Assembly: GCA_947095535.1 (NCBI GenBank)
Contig: OX352773.1
Location: 108,686,950 to 108,750,949, forward strand
DNA from: Poecilobothrus nobilitatus
Taxonomy: Eukaryota; Arthropoda; Insecta; Diptera; Dolichopodidae
Reading direction: 5' to 3'
Length of the DNA stretch: 64,000 bases
The notes under the pieces: generated by a model
What the model was told of the DNA's origin: nothing
Databases searched by the model: none
The model's input: only the letters and a program-made list of their open reading frames with translations
Program-made: the position numbers and the translations under genes
Shown: piece by piece, positions 13,984 through 26,306 of the stretch
How the letters are laid out: the number at the start of each line of letters is the position of its first letter
Position numbering within the stretch: position 1 is the stretch's first letter

Positions 13984-16119
13984 TCAACAGTTAAGTAATA
14001 ATTCGTTATATACAATATTTTTCGTAAAAACCCTCTCATTGTTTAATAAATGTCCTTGCTCTGAATTAAAATCGTCGATATAAAATTTCAGTCCATCAAA
14101 AGAACGCACCCTGCTTGCGGCAACATATAGCTGTCCGTGAGAAAATACTGGTTTACATAAAAGAGCACCTACTTTATTGAATGTTTGTCCTTGAGATTTA
14201 TTTATAGTTATTGCGAATGCAGGAATGATTGGAAACTGGGTACGTTGAAAAGAAAAAGGTAAAAGAGTATCAGAATAATTTAAATGAATTCGAGGAATTA
14301 AAATTCGCTTATTGCTTGCAGTTCCTTGTTAATATTTCTCAATCCAAGGAATTTTTATGCATTTGTTGTACTCGCATTCGAGTACCGTTTACTAAACCCC
14401 TCTTTGTATTTAAATTTCGAATTAGTAAAACGATGCTATTTTTTTTAATACTAATTTATGCGGAGGAAATCCGCTAACCGACAGAGAATTTAAAAATTCA
14501 ATAGGATAATTATTTTGTTCCAAAATTTCTTCCGAAATAATTTTATCAATACTATGGTATAATTTTTGCTCACCAGGCAAAAGATTAAGAATTTCTGAAT
14601 TTACCAAATAGCAATCTTCATTTTTTGGAGCTAATATTACATAATTTAAAATTTCTGAAGATTCAATAGTTTCTGTTATATTTCCGTAAATATCATGTAT
14701 GATATTTGAAAATGTACCTATTAATTGCGTTGGAATTTCAATTATATCAGGGCCTAACTGAGGAAAATGCGGAATTTCACCATTTCCAAGTAATTGCAAA
14801 AAATTTACAAATTCAATTTCACACGGAAGGGCTCTCATATTTTCTCTTAAATTAAATTTATGAATATTTGAAAACTCATTCCATGATGTAATGCAGTTTT
14901 CTATAAGTGTAACTCGTGATCCATGGGGTACAACTGGCAAAGTTTGCCGAAAATCTCCACACATAAGAATTGTTTTTCCTCCGAATAATCTATCTCCATT
15001 TTCATTCCCACAAATATCTCTTAACAGCCGATCAATTAATTTTAAAGCTAGTTGTGGACACATTGACACTTCATTGATAATAATTAAGAACGCCGACTTC
15101 AGAATTTTACCTTGTGAACTATTAGCGGAAATTCTTGACACCGAATTCTCCAATATTGGAATAGGTAATTTGAAAAAATTTGTGCAAAGTTTGCCCACCA
15201 ATTAAAAGTGTTGATGCTATACCACTAAAAGCACATGGTATACATCTAAGATTTAACGAATTTAATTTATGAATTATCGCTGTTTGCACAAACGTTTAAC
15301 CGCAACCCGCATGAGCAGTTAGGCAAAACACATTACTACCAGTATCATGATATAATACTTCGCGCAAAACTGAATCAATCACATTACGCTGTTCTTCATT
15401 AGCCCTCTCATACATTTGACTAAAAGTAAGCTTCTCTTTTACTGAGTCGGAATTAGAAATATTGGAGGTTATATAAGACGTGTATATTGGTATTGGAGGA
15501 CCAAGAAGTTCACATGAAAGATTATGTGTGTGAAGTATATCTTCAATTTCGAGTAGAGCTTTATTATGGGATATATCTTCACTTAATTCTTGCAAAAAAG
15601 CCCTCTCTTCTGTCATACCTCCTATTTTGAATTCATCCCATAAGGCCGAAGCATTTGTTGGAATATTCATGAAACAAATAACGGCAAACAAATCGCGCAA
15701 TTGTTTCGGAGAATGAGTATTTTTTTGCTTCATTCAAACAATCACGCCATTCATTATCATTAGATGGAATGCCTCGTGCATAACATCCAGAAAAAAACGT
15801 AGTGTAAACCACACCATCATACGTACGCAAATCTTCAAAACACTTTGGTCCTCGAACATGTAATAAAAGTAATCGTAAGCTCAATATCTTTTGGTGAAAC
15901 AGTATACAATCGAGAAATAATCTTTTCACCACCACGTTGTCTTCTCATCCATTTTTTATCTTTGTCATTCCCCACAAAATGAAGTGGTACTTCAGTATAC
16001 AATTAATTTTTTGCGAATAAATCATTTGCATTTAAGTTAAAGAACGCGAGTAGCTTTGTTTTTCGGTTATTTGAAACTGCCTCCTGTTCATTACCTTCTG
16101 TAAAGAACACAGTTTGCCG
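13984..16119 (-). pseudogene. Helitron RepHel, Pif1-like helicase part (frameshifts, nonsense)
   Basis: Continues the RepHel protein in at least three frames. Visible are LLLLHVRGPKCFEDLRTYDG (near 15,840), NASALWDEFKIGGM, then the Walker A region TAHAGCG followed by TAA (15,296-15,298) exactly where the catalytic Lys should be. After a further frameshift come the Walker B equivalent IIINEVSM (Asp replaced by Asn), GDFRQTLPVV (motif III), LRENMRALP, and near the end INKSQGQTFNKVGALL and YVAASRVRS (motifs V/VI). The frame stops at 13,984. The family unwinds DNA for rolling-circle transposition; this copy is inactive. Confidence 0.85.
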
Positions 16120-18306
16120 TTAAGGCAAGTAACAATCAAGACGAAAAATTACATGCAACTGATAGTGCATAGGATATTGATTAATTCTCCAATTAGCTTC
16201 AGTTGAACCAACATAGCGACCATTCAAAAAATTTTGTATTTCATCAATTTGCATTTCACTATTCACTTCATCATTTACTACACCAAATTCTACAGACGCA
16301 CAATCATATCCTTTATATACATATTTGTATATATATTTCACACTCTTAACAGTACTACAAACCTCAACATTAAGATGACAGTTAAATTTGGCTAAAAGAT
16401 ATGGATTAAAAGGAACCACATAACGATTATCAACGGATTTTCCTCGTACGTCAACACTTCTACCGTTATCACGCCGTTTATAAACGGAATATCCATTTAC
16501 ATTATCATAAGTTCTATCAGAGAAATCCTTTGGGAAATTTTTAGAACACTTTTCATTTCTCATGCAAGGAGAATTTGAATTTAGTGAACCACATGGTCCA
16601 TGAATCATATGACATTTTACTAAATCATAGAGTTTCGGATGAGTGTTTATATCAGGGATTTCAGCTGAAACAATTTTATCAATGTCACTAATTGCTTCAA
16701 TTCCATCATTTGTTTTCAAAGTGATTAAAATATGAGCATGAGGAAGACCACGTTTTTGAAATTCAATTGTGTAAATTAAAGCGTTTACATTTCCGAACAT
16801 TTTTTTTTTAACAATTGAATCTATAAGTTCTTTGAGTTTACAGCGAAATACACGTACAACAATGTCAGGACGATTATGAGGATATTCGCCTGAAGCAATG
16901 TTGTTCACAATTTCTGGCCAATGTGGATTGCACGTCATTGTCAGAAATAATGAAGGTTTTCCGAAATGTTGTACAATAGACATCGCATCTAAATAATTTT
17001 GGTACATGTTTCGTGGAGAACCAATAAAAGAAGATGGTAAAATTAATCTTCGACCAATTCTATTATTGCCCGTATTACCATTTGAATGTGCATTTAAAAA
17101 ATCACTTAAATTATTGTATAATTCTGCCCGAATGTTGGCCTGATTTTGACGAATATAATGCAACCGTGAACTTTCGCTTCGAACATAAATATCGACAATC
17201 CATTGCAAAAATAATTTTTGGGATCGATGCAAAATACTGAACTCATCCCGAATTGCTAAACGATATGATGCATATTGCAACATTGTTATTTTATTTCGTG
17301 GAATAGATGAAGAAGATGTGGAGGCTATGTTGTGAGTCATATTTACATGCCAGCCAGTATCAACGTTTGGAAATAATAATGGATAGGCAAGGGGATCTAA
17401 TGAGGAATCTAACACAGAAATACTTCGTACTGTATTAGAATTTTTTGAAAAAACGACCATATCTCTTTCAAATGGTGGTTCTCCGTTTTCACTTCTGAAG
17501 ATTGCCGCCACATCTGTTTGAATTGCGTCATTGTAACGCCGAAGGTCCGTGTCTCGGTTAACCTTAATAACCATACATACTTCTGCACATTCATTTTCAG
17601 TTTGTTGACAATATTCAGCCATTGTTCTAAATGATCGTATAAAAACATTAACACGATTCAATTCAGCAGCCAATTCTCGCATTAAATTGACATCACATCT
17701 AACATTTGTTCTTTCACGCATTCTATATTGCACCGCAGTTTCCATATCATAAAAATAAAGTTGTGCATAGCATGGTGCACGAACGTTAGTAGCAGTTAAT
17801 GAACCAGCTCGATGATAAAAAATATTATGTATCTTAAAATGATACACCCCATTCAAAGTGGTCTCATCCAACTGAGCTTCGGAACTAACCATTGCAAAAG
17901 AAGAATTGTATGCTCGAATATTTTTAAAATAATCTTGCGAGCGCTTCTTAATTGCAGAATTAGACGATGAAATATTTTCGCAAAGATTTTGCAAAAAAGG
18001 ATTTGGAGTTAAAGGAGGAATTACAACTTTTCCCTTGTGGCAACATAAAGTGAAAAGGGTAACATTTCGATCAGTTATTTCAGATCTGAAATGTTTTCCA
18101 CCGCATAACAAACAACGTAAATTCATGGCACATAAATTATGAAAATCAAAGTTTCGCGGAATTATATTTAGAGCGCATTTCAAAGTTCCATCCAAGTTAT
18201 CTAATGGTATGTTGCTGAAATTTGAATCCATGTTATTACTTCTATGATATTCATCCCGTCTTCGTTTACGTTGTGTTTGGTTCGTGAACAAAGCTCTTCG
18301 TGGCAT
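16120..18306 (-). pseudogene. Helitron RepHel, N-terminal and Rep part (open)
   Basis: 728 codons are open from the ATG at 18,306. The N-terminus is basic (MPRRALF..., RKRRRDEYHR), then a Cys-containing segment (CAMNLRCLLCGG). The Helitron N-terminal domain includes MTCNPHWPEIVNNI (residues about 450-470). The HUH nuclease motif is present as KRGLPHAHILITL, and the two-tyrosine region as KYIYKYVYKGYD (residues about 670-690). In active elements this endonuclease nicks and transfers the DNA strand. The part seen is intact, but the helicase half downstream is not in the same frame, so the full polyprotein cannot be made. Confidence 0.85.
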
Positions 18307-18460
18307 TTTTTACAAAAAAAAAAATTTAAAAAAAAAATGTTAACTTACCGGAAAAATTAAAAATAAAAATACAGAAAAAAATTTAAATTATAAACTACAC
18401 AATTCAATTTAAAATTTTTCGTAATATTTTTCAACTCCAAAATAGGTATAAAAATAAATA

Positions 18461-18870
18461 AAATAATATGTAAAAAAAATATTTTTTAAAATATGCTTTT
18501 ATCGAAACCAAATTCGCCCCCTAAAAAGTAGAAAATAAAATTGATTGCAAAACTTTAGCTTTTTTGACTGTTATAATATAAAAGTGAATTGCTAGTGCAA
18601 GCATTTTGAACTGTTATAATATAAAAGTAAATTGCTGGAATAAAGTTAAATAAAAATCTAGGAAATTTGAGGTTCGTGTTTGTTTTTTATTCCAGCAATT
18701 TACTTTTATATTATAACAGTCCAAAATGCTTGCACTAGCAATTCACTTTTATATTATAACAGTCAAAAAAGCTAAAGTTTTGCAATCAATTTTATTTTCT
18801 ACTTTTTAGGGGGCGAATTTGGTTTCGATAAAAGCATATTTTAAAAAATATTTTTTTTACATATTATTTT
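18461..18870. repeat. Near-perfect 410-bp palindrome (184-bp arms, 42-bp loop)
   Basis: Bases 18,461-18,644 are the reverse complement of 18,687-18,870; I found one mismatch (GAACTG against GGACTG). Each arm also contains two diverged direct copies of CTGTTATAATATAAAAGT followed by AATTGCT. No coding frame. It could be a foldback-type element or an inverted duplication, and a transcript would form a long hairpin. Confidence 0.9.
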
Positions 18871-19371
18871 ATTTTATACTTTTTAGTTTTAAATGAAACA
18901 CATAATTTGAATTTAAAAATATGGGATATTTTTTATTCATACATAAATTAATTATTGTTTCTGATATAAAATACGTTTTATAATTTTATACCAAATGTTT
19001 AAGTAAATTAAGAGATGTTAAATCGATTCCATTACAGCAAGAGTAAAAATTTTTTATTCCAGTATGTAATTCATAAATAAAGAAAGTACCTCGCAGGGTA
19101 AAATATGTACCAAAATACTGTGATTATATAAATATTACAATCCAACAACATAACTCGAATGAAAATGATATATACATAAATGTACTTTACTGTATATTTC
19201 TATAGTATACTATTAGTAGTATATCGTATATCCAAACAAACATCTAACCTCGAACACCTACCTACCTAATCGCTTAATAAGATCATGCAGTAAAAAATGT
19301 TGACAAATATCTTGATTTAAATTATAAACAAATGGAGCGGAACAAAATAATTTAGGAAATTAGTTTAACAT
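18871..19371. other. AT-rich, no gene seen
   Basis: Nothing is supported in this stretch. The segment from about 19,295 to 19,380 resembles 19,978-20,050, which suggests an old local duplication. Confidence 0.5.
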
Positions 19372-19381
19372 AATATTATGT

Positions 19382-19623
19382 GTATCCAGCCATTGGTGCG
19401 GTGGTTGACGCACCGCTTCTCATTCATAAGGGAATGAGAGGTCTCAGGTCCGATTCCCGGCTGGGTACAATAATTATAATATAAAAAAAAAAAATATTCA
19501 TATATCGCAATATGTAAATACTTTATAATATATCATTATATCACGTACACATTCCTACCAGGAAACAAGGGTTATAGCTACCACATTTATGTACCACGGT
19601 ACCTGAATATAAATAAATAAATA
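19382..19623 (+). mobile_element. tRNA-derived SINE with 10-bp target duplications
   Basis: The head (19,382-19,467) is tRNA-like: its ends pair over 7 bp (GTATCCA with TGGGTAC), the A box is TGGTGCGGTGG and the B box GGTCCGATTCC, and GGTGCG/CGCACC form a stem. A body of about 135 bases follows and ends in (TAAA)n. The 10-mer AATATTATGT lies immediately before (19,372-19,381) and immediately after (19,624-19,633), as expected for LINE-mediated insertion. The 3' end has GTACC/GGTAC just ahead of the tail. Confidence 0.7.
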
Positions 19624-19834
19624 AATATTATGTACATACGTACGTACATATTTACATACGTAGTTTTAATTTTTTGTGTTGACAAATCATAATGCGTAAT
19701 AGATTTTTTGTTTGTAAATCATAATGCGTAATGCGCAAAAGCATAATTTTGTAATGATCTTTACTTTTTATATTCTTTTCTATGTACAAAAATAATATTA
19801 TGTAGGTACATAAAATTTTATTTAAAAAATATTG

Positions 19835-19960
19835 ATGAATAGAGTTAAAAAAAAAAAAAAAAAAATTATACATAATACGAATTGGATTCGAACCACAGTC
19901 CACATATTAACACTCACTTTCAAGACCTGTACACTTTCCTCTGCACCGTATATGCATTAA
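19835..19960 (-). mobile_element. SINE-like element, tRNA-type promoter (copy A)
   Basis: The minus strand has an A-box-like GGTGCAGAGGAAAGTG and a perfect B box GGTTCGAATCC, then a long T tract and TCTATTCATCAATATTTTTT. Copy B at 20,190-20,325 shares this order, so this is a repeat family and not an isolated tRNA pseudogene. Confidence 0.5.
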
Positions 19961-20189
19961 TTCAATATGCATTAAAGAATGTTGACAGCAAATATTTTGA
20001 TTTAAATACTAAACAAATGTTGTAAACAAAATAACTTAGCAACATACATAAAAATATTATATGCATGGATTGTGTTTTGCTAATTATGCTAATACAAAAC
20101 ACCAGGAAAGATCAAAAATATAATGTGTATGTTTGTATGCATGAATAAGAGATAAAAATGTAAGTTTTAAATTGATATATACAAAAATG

Positions 20190-20325
20190 TATACATATTT
20201 TATTCAAAAAATGTTGATGAATAGATAGTTAAAAAAAAAAAAATGTTGCATGTGAACTGGATTCGAACCACATGATCCCCACTTTTGAAACCTGTACACT
20301 ATCCTCTGCACCATACTACACTTAC
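20190..20325 (-). mobile_element. SINE-like element, tRNA-type promoter (copy B)
   Basis: The minus strand reads ATGGTGCAGAGGATAGTGTA (A box region), then GTGGTTCGAATCC (B box), a T tract, and TCTATTCATCAACATTTTTT. It matches copy A in order and spacing. Target duplications were not identified. Confidence 0.5.
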
Positions 20326-20373
20326 AAATGTTGCTAACAGATTACGAAGATAATAAAAAGCGTGACAGAATGA

Positions 20374-20377
20374 CAAA

Positions 20378-20436
<59 letters not shown>

Positions 20437-20437
20437 A
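20374..20437. repeat. (AAAT)n microsatellite
   Basis: About 16 units of AAAT. It resembles the 3' tails of the LINEs and SINE in this window, so it may mark the end of a decayed retroposon. Confidence 0.9.
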
Positions 20438-20439
20438 CC

Positions 20440-21470
20440 GACAGCGACGAGTTAATATAAAAGCATATAAAATAGGTATTACAGGAAAAAATTTCAATTA
20501 AAAGCTATTCTATTCAATTTATTCAATTTAAAATTATAAATAAATTTTTATTTATTTCACAATATTTTTGAACTCTACCACTATCTACTAAACTCTTAAG
20601 GTATTCAACTTTTCAAATAAAAAGTCAAAATTATCAACATAAGTATGTAGGTAGGTATATCGTCTTAATATAAAAATTAATAAAATTGCAAAAAAACTAA
20701 AGTAAAATTTTTAAATTCTAAATATCCAATGAAATTTTTTTTTTGTTTAGTTGTTTAGTTAACCTAAATTTTTAAATTTATATAAATAATATTAATTATT
20801 ATATTATACATACATAGGTATATATATACTTTCGATAATAATATAAATTTTTCAAAATATGTTTTTATTACAAAACTCTATACTGAAAATTTTTCAAATT
20901 TTGTATCTCCTATATTTTCCAACACAATATAAAATTTTTAAATCAAGTGCACGTAATATATGTATGAGAAGTATAAAGCTATACTGATTAATTAGATTGA
21001 TTTTTTTTCTAAATTGCATTGCAATATTTGCCTCTGATTTAGAGTTGGGCTCCAAACATTTTTTTGTTAAATCAATAATGTTGTTATTGCATATTTATAT
21101 TTTTATTATACACCTGTTCTTTTTTGTTCTTCGTTTCTTTTATACCTATACCATAAAGAAACTATACTACCTATATAAAATAATAATAAGTATGCATACA
21201 AAAAAATTTAGTATTGCACTTTTAAGCACTTAAAATTTTTAATACCAAACAAAAATTACAACAAAGAGAAAAAAAAAAGTCCGCTCAAATAAAAACAATT
21301 ACAAAAATATATACCTACTTTCAAAATACATATTTACATATATACGAACATTCATTCAAAAAAAATTCATTTAAAAGCATGCAAGTATGTGTTACTTAAT
21401 TTTATTACTATGGTATACAACACAGCCACACAAAATATTCCAGCTAATGCATAATTCTATAAGCAAATTT
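20440..21470. other. AT-rich, no gene seen
   Basis: The only frames are short and low-complexity (for example the hydrophobic 78-codon frame at 20,997). No repeat family is recognised. Confidence 0.5.
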
Positions 21471-21567
21471 GAATGTTTCGTGTGATTGTATTTATAATTT
21501 AAATATATATGTACTAAAAATATCAACACAATCGCACGAAACATCCCCATTCCCAATGGGATGTTTC
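21471..21567. repeat. Compound hairpin
   Basis: AATGTTTCGTGTGATTGT (21,471-21,488) pairs with ACAATCGCACGAAACATC (21,529-21,546) across a 40-base loop. The right arm also forms GAAACATCCC/GGGATGTTTC with the next 20 bases. It may be a MITE remnant. Confidence 0.55.
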
Positions 21568-21795
21568 AAAATCGTTGAAAAATGCTTAATATTTTTGTTC
21601 TATGTGAGTTCTCTATATAGTATAGTTTCTTTATTATAGTATAGTTTCTTTGTGCCTATACATACATAATAAGTATAAGTATAAAAAGAAAAATTCAGTT
21701 TTCTTATACATATTTGTTTGCATAATCTGTTATTCGTAACATCATCGCAAAAACAAAACAAATAAAAGTTCAAATACAAATCCTATAACAAAACT

Positions 21796-22978
21796 TTCTT
21801 TTCATAACATAACATTTTAATAATTTTTTTTTTTATCTGTTATGTACGGAAATATCAAACGTATGTTTCTTTCTTTTAAAATCATAACATTTTAATATTT
21901 CTTTTTTTCTATCTGCTATGTGTGTAAATATCAGATGTGCACATATACATAAGAAATAGACTTTAAAAATATTTAAAAACAATCAAAGTAACATTTTTTG
22001 TTCTCTTTTTTTCTATTCGTTTTTATTTTTCTTCCAGTATTACATTTTACTTTTTTTTTCTGTTATTTACGCTAAGAACTTATTTTTTTTTTAATATTAA
22101 ATTTATGCATACAGTCTATTTAAAAAATAGAAATTATTAGCTATAGTGTTCTATATTTCTGTGTTCTGAATTTTTTTTTGTTCGTTTATGTTAACCGTCC
22201 ATTCATATGCAAACATAAAATTTTTTTTTTTTCGTTTATGTTTACCGTCCATTCATATAAATATAATTGTTGGTATTAAAAAATAATGAATCTATAACTA
22301 CACACATATATACTGATATATTCATTGATATATACATATTATAGTAGTATGGGTACTATATAATGATCTGAACTTCTGATTGTTATATTGTATTATATAT
22401 TGTGACAAGATTTTTAAAAAATTCAGGAAACATTGCATAGTAAAATTAAAAATTTAAGTAAAATTGTTATTGCAATTTTATAATGTTCTTTATTTCCACT
22501 TAAAAATGCGACCCTTTAAAAACTTTGATTCATACACTGCCTTGTTTTTTCTTACTTTTCATAACATAACATTTTAATATTTTTTTTTTTATCTGTTATG
22601 TACGGAAATCTAAATACCAAATGTGCACATATACATAAGAAATAGCCTTTAAAAATATTTAAAAACAATCAAAGTAACATTTTTTGTTCTCTTTTTTTCT
22701 ATTCGTTTTTATTTTTCTTCCAGTATTACATTTTACTTTTTGTTTTCTGTTATTTAGGTACGCTAAGAACTTATTTTTTTTTTTTAATATTCAATTTATG
22801 CATACAGTCTATTTAAAAAATAGAAATTATTAGCTATAGAACACTCTGAATTTTTTTTTTTGTTCGTTTATGTTAACCGTCCATTTATATGCATACATAA
22901 AATTTTTTTTTGTTCGTTTATGTTTACCGTCCATTCATATAAATATAACTGTTGCCTATATATTAAAAAATAATAAAT
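21796..22978. repeat. Direct duplication of a 430-490 bp AT-rich block
   Basis: The block beginning CTTTTCATAACATAACATTTTAATA and ending with CCGTCCATTCATATAAATATAA occurs at about 21,796-22,275 and again at about 22,553-22,950, same orientation, with small indels. Inside each block a 50-base T-rich unit with CGTTTATGTTAACCGTCCAT is itself repeated twice. No coding frame. Confidence 0.75.
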
Positions 22979-24165
22979 CGATAAATCAACTAAATAATAA
23001 TAGTTGGGAATTTGGAAATTTGCTGTGACTGTGTTAGCAGATTTTCATTCCCTAATAGATCTTTATTTAAAGGCAGCTCCCAATTTAGATATCAATGTTA
23101 GGGCCATAATATGCGATTTTAATATGTTAAGAGTTTCGAAAGAAAAGCCCTATTTTAATTATAATTAAGAAAGGAAAAACACATATCTATATAAATATTA
23201 TAAATAAACACATTGCTTTTATAAATAAAATTGTATACTAAAAATCAATTGATTTGATTAAAAAAAACTTAAATTTAACACTTGTTTACTAAATTTTAAG
23301 TAAATGCATATTAAATTTTACACTGTGTTCTCAAGTGCGGCACATTAATTTGTTTACACATTCGTATCTTTCAAATTCATCGCTTTCAAACCAAAAATAT
23401 TTTCGAAGCACATATTATTACATATTTTGAAGTATGTACCTATGCATATGTACGCATACAATGCAATGGGCTACAAATATACAATACTAAATAATTAATT
23501 AAATTATAATATATGCAAGAGCAACCACAAAAACATATTTCTGAAGTATATAAATAAGTACCTACCTCAAAAAATACTACTACGATTTACCAACTAATAA
23601 AAATCAAAGTACTAAAAACAAAAAAGAAAATTAATATGTAAATACATAGAAAGTCGTGTAAAAAAATACGTATGTGTCAAGAAAGTTTGATAAGCTGTAT
23701 TTCCTAAACTACCACCCCGATTAAAAAGGTAAAAACATATTTTGTTTTTCCTCTCCTCATTCTTTCTAATGATGCTTAAACCATGTAAATCGGCCTAGTA
23801 GTTTTCTATAAAAAGGAACCCCAAAAAACAATGCTGGCGTATTTATATAATGATTATAATAAATTATAGTTTAATAAACATCAAAAATGCAATCTTAGGC
23901 CAATCTTAAAATAAAAAAGAATTAAAAATATAATTTAGTAAAAACAATCGCAAAAATATAAACTTAATCCAGTCTTAAAATAAAAAGGAATTAAAAATAT
24001 ATTTTACAACATTGCCGCCAAAAGACATTCTAATAAATTATAGTTTAATAAAAACCAAAACAAAAAAAAATATTAAGTCTAACCACATTCAATTTAAATA
24101 AAAAATAATTAAAAGAATTAAAAAAAAAAAAAAATTAAATTTACCTTCAATACTTTTTAAATTAG
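22979..24165. other. AT-rich, no gene seen; dispersed repeat in the last 300 bases
   Basis: The only structure seen is the repeat at 23,860-24,125 that is shared with 13,500-13,625. Confidence 0.5.
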
Positions 24166-24223
24166 TATAAATACAGTGAAATTTGTAGAAAAGTTACAGT
24201 TTCATTTAACAATTTACAAAATA

Positions 24224-24439
24224 ATGGCTCAAGAATATTTAAGAATGTTCTTTAACGAGCCTGTCAATGTATCACCTGTGCGTCTTCTAGCGAAAAGAAG
24301 GAAAAGGAAGACAGAACACCTTAAACTTACACATTATCTGCAACCTTATGAACATCAACAGCAACATCAAACAACAATCACAACATCAACAACAATCACA
24401 ACAGGAACAACAGCAGGCAAAAAAACGAAGATTTCTTAA
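24224..24439 (+). CDS. Hypothetical small protein, low complexity (doubtful)
   Basis: This is a 71-residue frame from the ATG at 24,224 (MAQEYLRMFFNEPV). A TATA-like GTATAAATA lies near 24,165. It has a basic centre (LLAKRRKRKTE) and a Thr/Gln-rich C-terminal half encoded by CAA/ACA-type repeats. I do not recognise it. It could be a short host gene, the remains of a transposon gene, or chance. There is no supporting homologue in the window. Confidence 0.25.
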   Translation: MAQEYLRMFFNEPVNVSPVRLLAKRRKRKTEHLKLTHYLQPYEHQQQHQTTITTSTTITTGTTAGKKTKIS

Positions 24440-24894
24440 TGCCTTTAACAAAAAGGCAAAATAAAGTAAAAAACAAAAATTCTTAAAAATAAGAGATATG
24501 GACTCTATATTTTAATTAGCATCAACAAAATTAACACCTGTTATGTTGTAAAATGGGTCTTTCAGACCAAACATTTTATTATTTTTATTCCGCAAAAATA
24601 TGAGGAAATGATAAATATTAACTTCAAAATGAAATAAAAACAAAGACAGTATTTGTATATAGAGATGAAGAAGTGGGTTTACTGCTCACTGTTTCAAAAA
24701 TGTTTCCACTTGCTGAAAATCAGTAGCTGGAAATTGTAATAATAAATAAATATAAAATAAAAATAAAAAATTTTTGAAACAAAATGTATTTGATAGAAAC
24801 TTATTTTAGATTAATTTATGTTTTTCATTTAGGAAGTACTGGTAAGTAGATTTATAAGAATATAGGACAAAGCTAAAAGTTATTTATTATTTAC
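24440..24894. other. AT-rich, no gene seen
   Basis: No supported feature before the INE-1-like element that starts at about 24,895. Confidence 0.5.
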
Positions 24895-26306
24895 GATAAG
24901 GATGGGGTATATTAAAATTGCTTCTCCGTTTGTAACACCTCGGAGTAAGCTAGCTTCAAAGGTAAGTATCGGATCAGAATCAAATTCTAAGTCGATTAAG
25001 CTTTGTCCGTCCGTCCGTCCGTCAGCAAGATAACTCAAAAACTAAGAAAGCTAAAGTCTTGAAATTAACACAAAATATTCTTACAGATCCGACAGGGGTA
25101 GCTCTCGAACACCTAACTTTTAGATACCCACATTTTTTTTGAAACAGACCCATGCAATTTTAACTGCTGATAGATATCATAAATATATTAATTTTATTAT
25201 TAACAACTTTTTTCTGTAGTCCCACCCGTTACGCTGCTACAGCCCCTCAAACTTTGCAAAAGCCCTATTTTTAAATACATATGTATTATGTTCTGCATAT
25301 GATATTTTCAAGTATTTTTTTTAAATTAGTATCAAAATTATACAATTTTTTTAAATTTAGTATTTAAATTTACCGTTATGAGAAAACCAAAATTTGCATG
25401 ATTTTTCTACCTTCATAACTCCGGAACGCTTTTAAATAAAGGCTTGATATTTTGAGAGCAGGAGGAACTTTTAGAATTAGTATAAGTTTGCTCAGAAATT
25501 TTTTTTGGACCACTGTTTATGAGCTATTAAGCTTCAAAAATTGAAAATTTGCTATTTCTAAACACCTGTAACTTGGGAACCTGTTCACATTTTACTTCGT
25601 CAAGATATAAAACTTAAAGCTATAATAATATACTTTTAAGTGTGTTAAAGGTTTATTTTTGTTTTATAGGGTTTCAGAGTTACAGCCCTCAAAATTGCAA
25701 AAAAGCCCCATTTTCAGATGTATATTTCACAAGCTCTGCGTATATATTACAATCTAAAACCGCCAGAAGACCGAAAATTTTATTATTTCCATAAAGCAAT
25801 ATCAAAATTATGCAAAATTTTGTAATTTACTATTTAAATTTACCGTTATGTGAAAACCACATTTTGCATGAAATTTTTTTTTCATAACTGCGGCACGCCT
25901 TTAGATAGGAATCTGAAATTTTGAAACAAGAAAGAACTCTTAGAATTAGTATAAGTTCTTTAGAAAAGTTTTATTTACACCACTCCCTGTTTAAGAACTA
26001 TTAGGGCTGAAAAATTGAAAATTTGCTATTTTTAGGCACCTGTAACTTAAGCACCTGCACAAATTTTTCTTCGGCGTCAAATAAAAATTAAAGCTCCACT
26101 AATATAGTTTTACGTGTGTTAACAGTTTTTTTAGTTATACAGGGTTCCGGACTTACAGCCCCTCAAAATTCCAAAAACGTTTGTAACATTTCTTCAACGG
26201 TTACTTGAAGAATTTGTATTTATATGATATTAGTATACATACCTATATAACTCATGTTTATTTACATATCGTATATGTCACTGATGAATGAATGATATAT
26301 AATATA

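Larger units (their letters stand above)
13860..18306 (-). mobile_element. Helitron with Rep-helicase gene (decayed)
   Basis: The minus strand encodes the two halves of a rolling-circle RepHel protein. Termini are uncertain; the 3' end probably lies between about 13,640 and 13,870 and the 5' end above 18,306. Confidence 0.8.

Noticed and set aside
19652..19903. 83-residue minus frame
   Set aside because: Spans the T tract of a SINE-like element; chance.
20997..21233. 78-residue hydrophobic frame
   Set aside because: Low-complexity AT-rich sequence rich in Phe, Ile and Leu codons; no start context or homologue.
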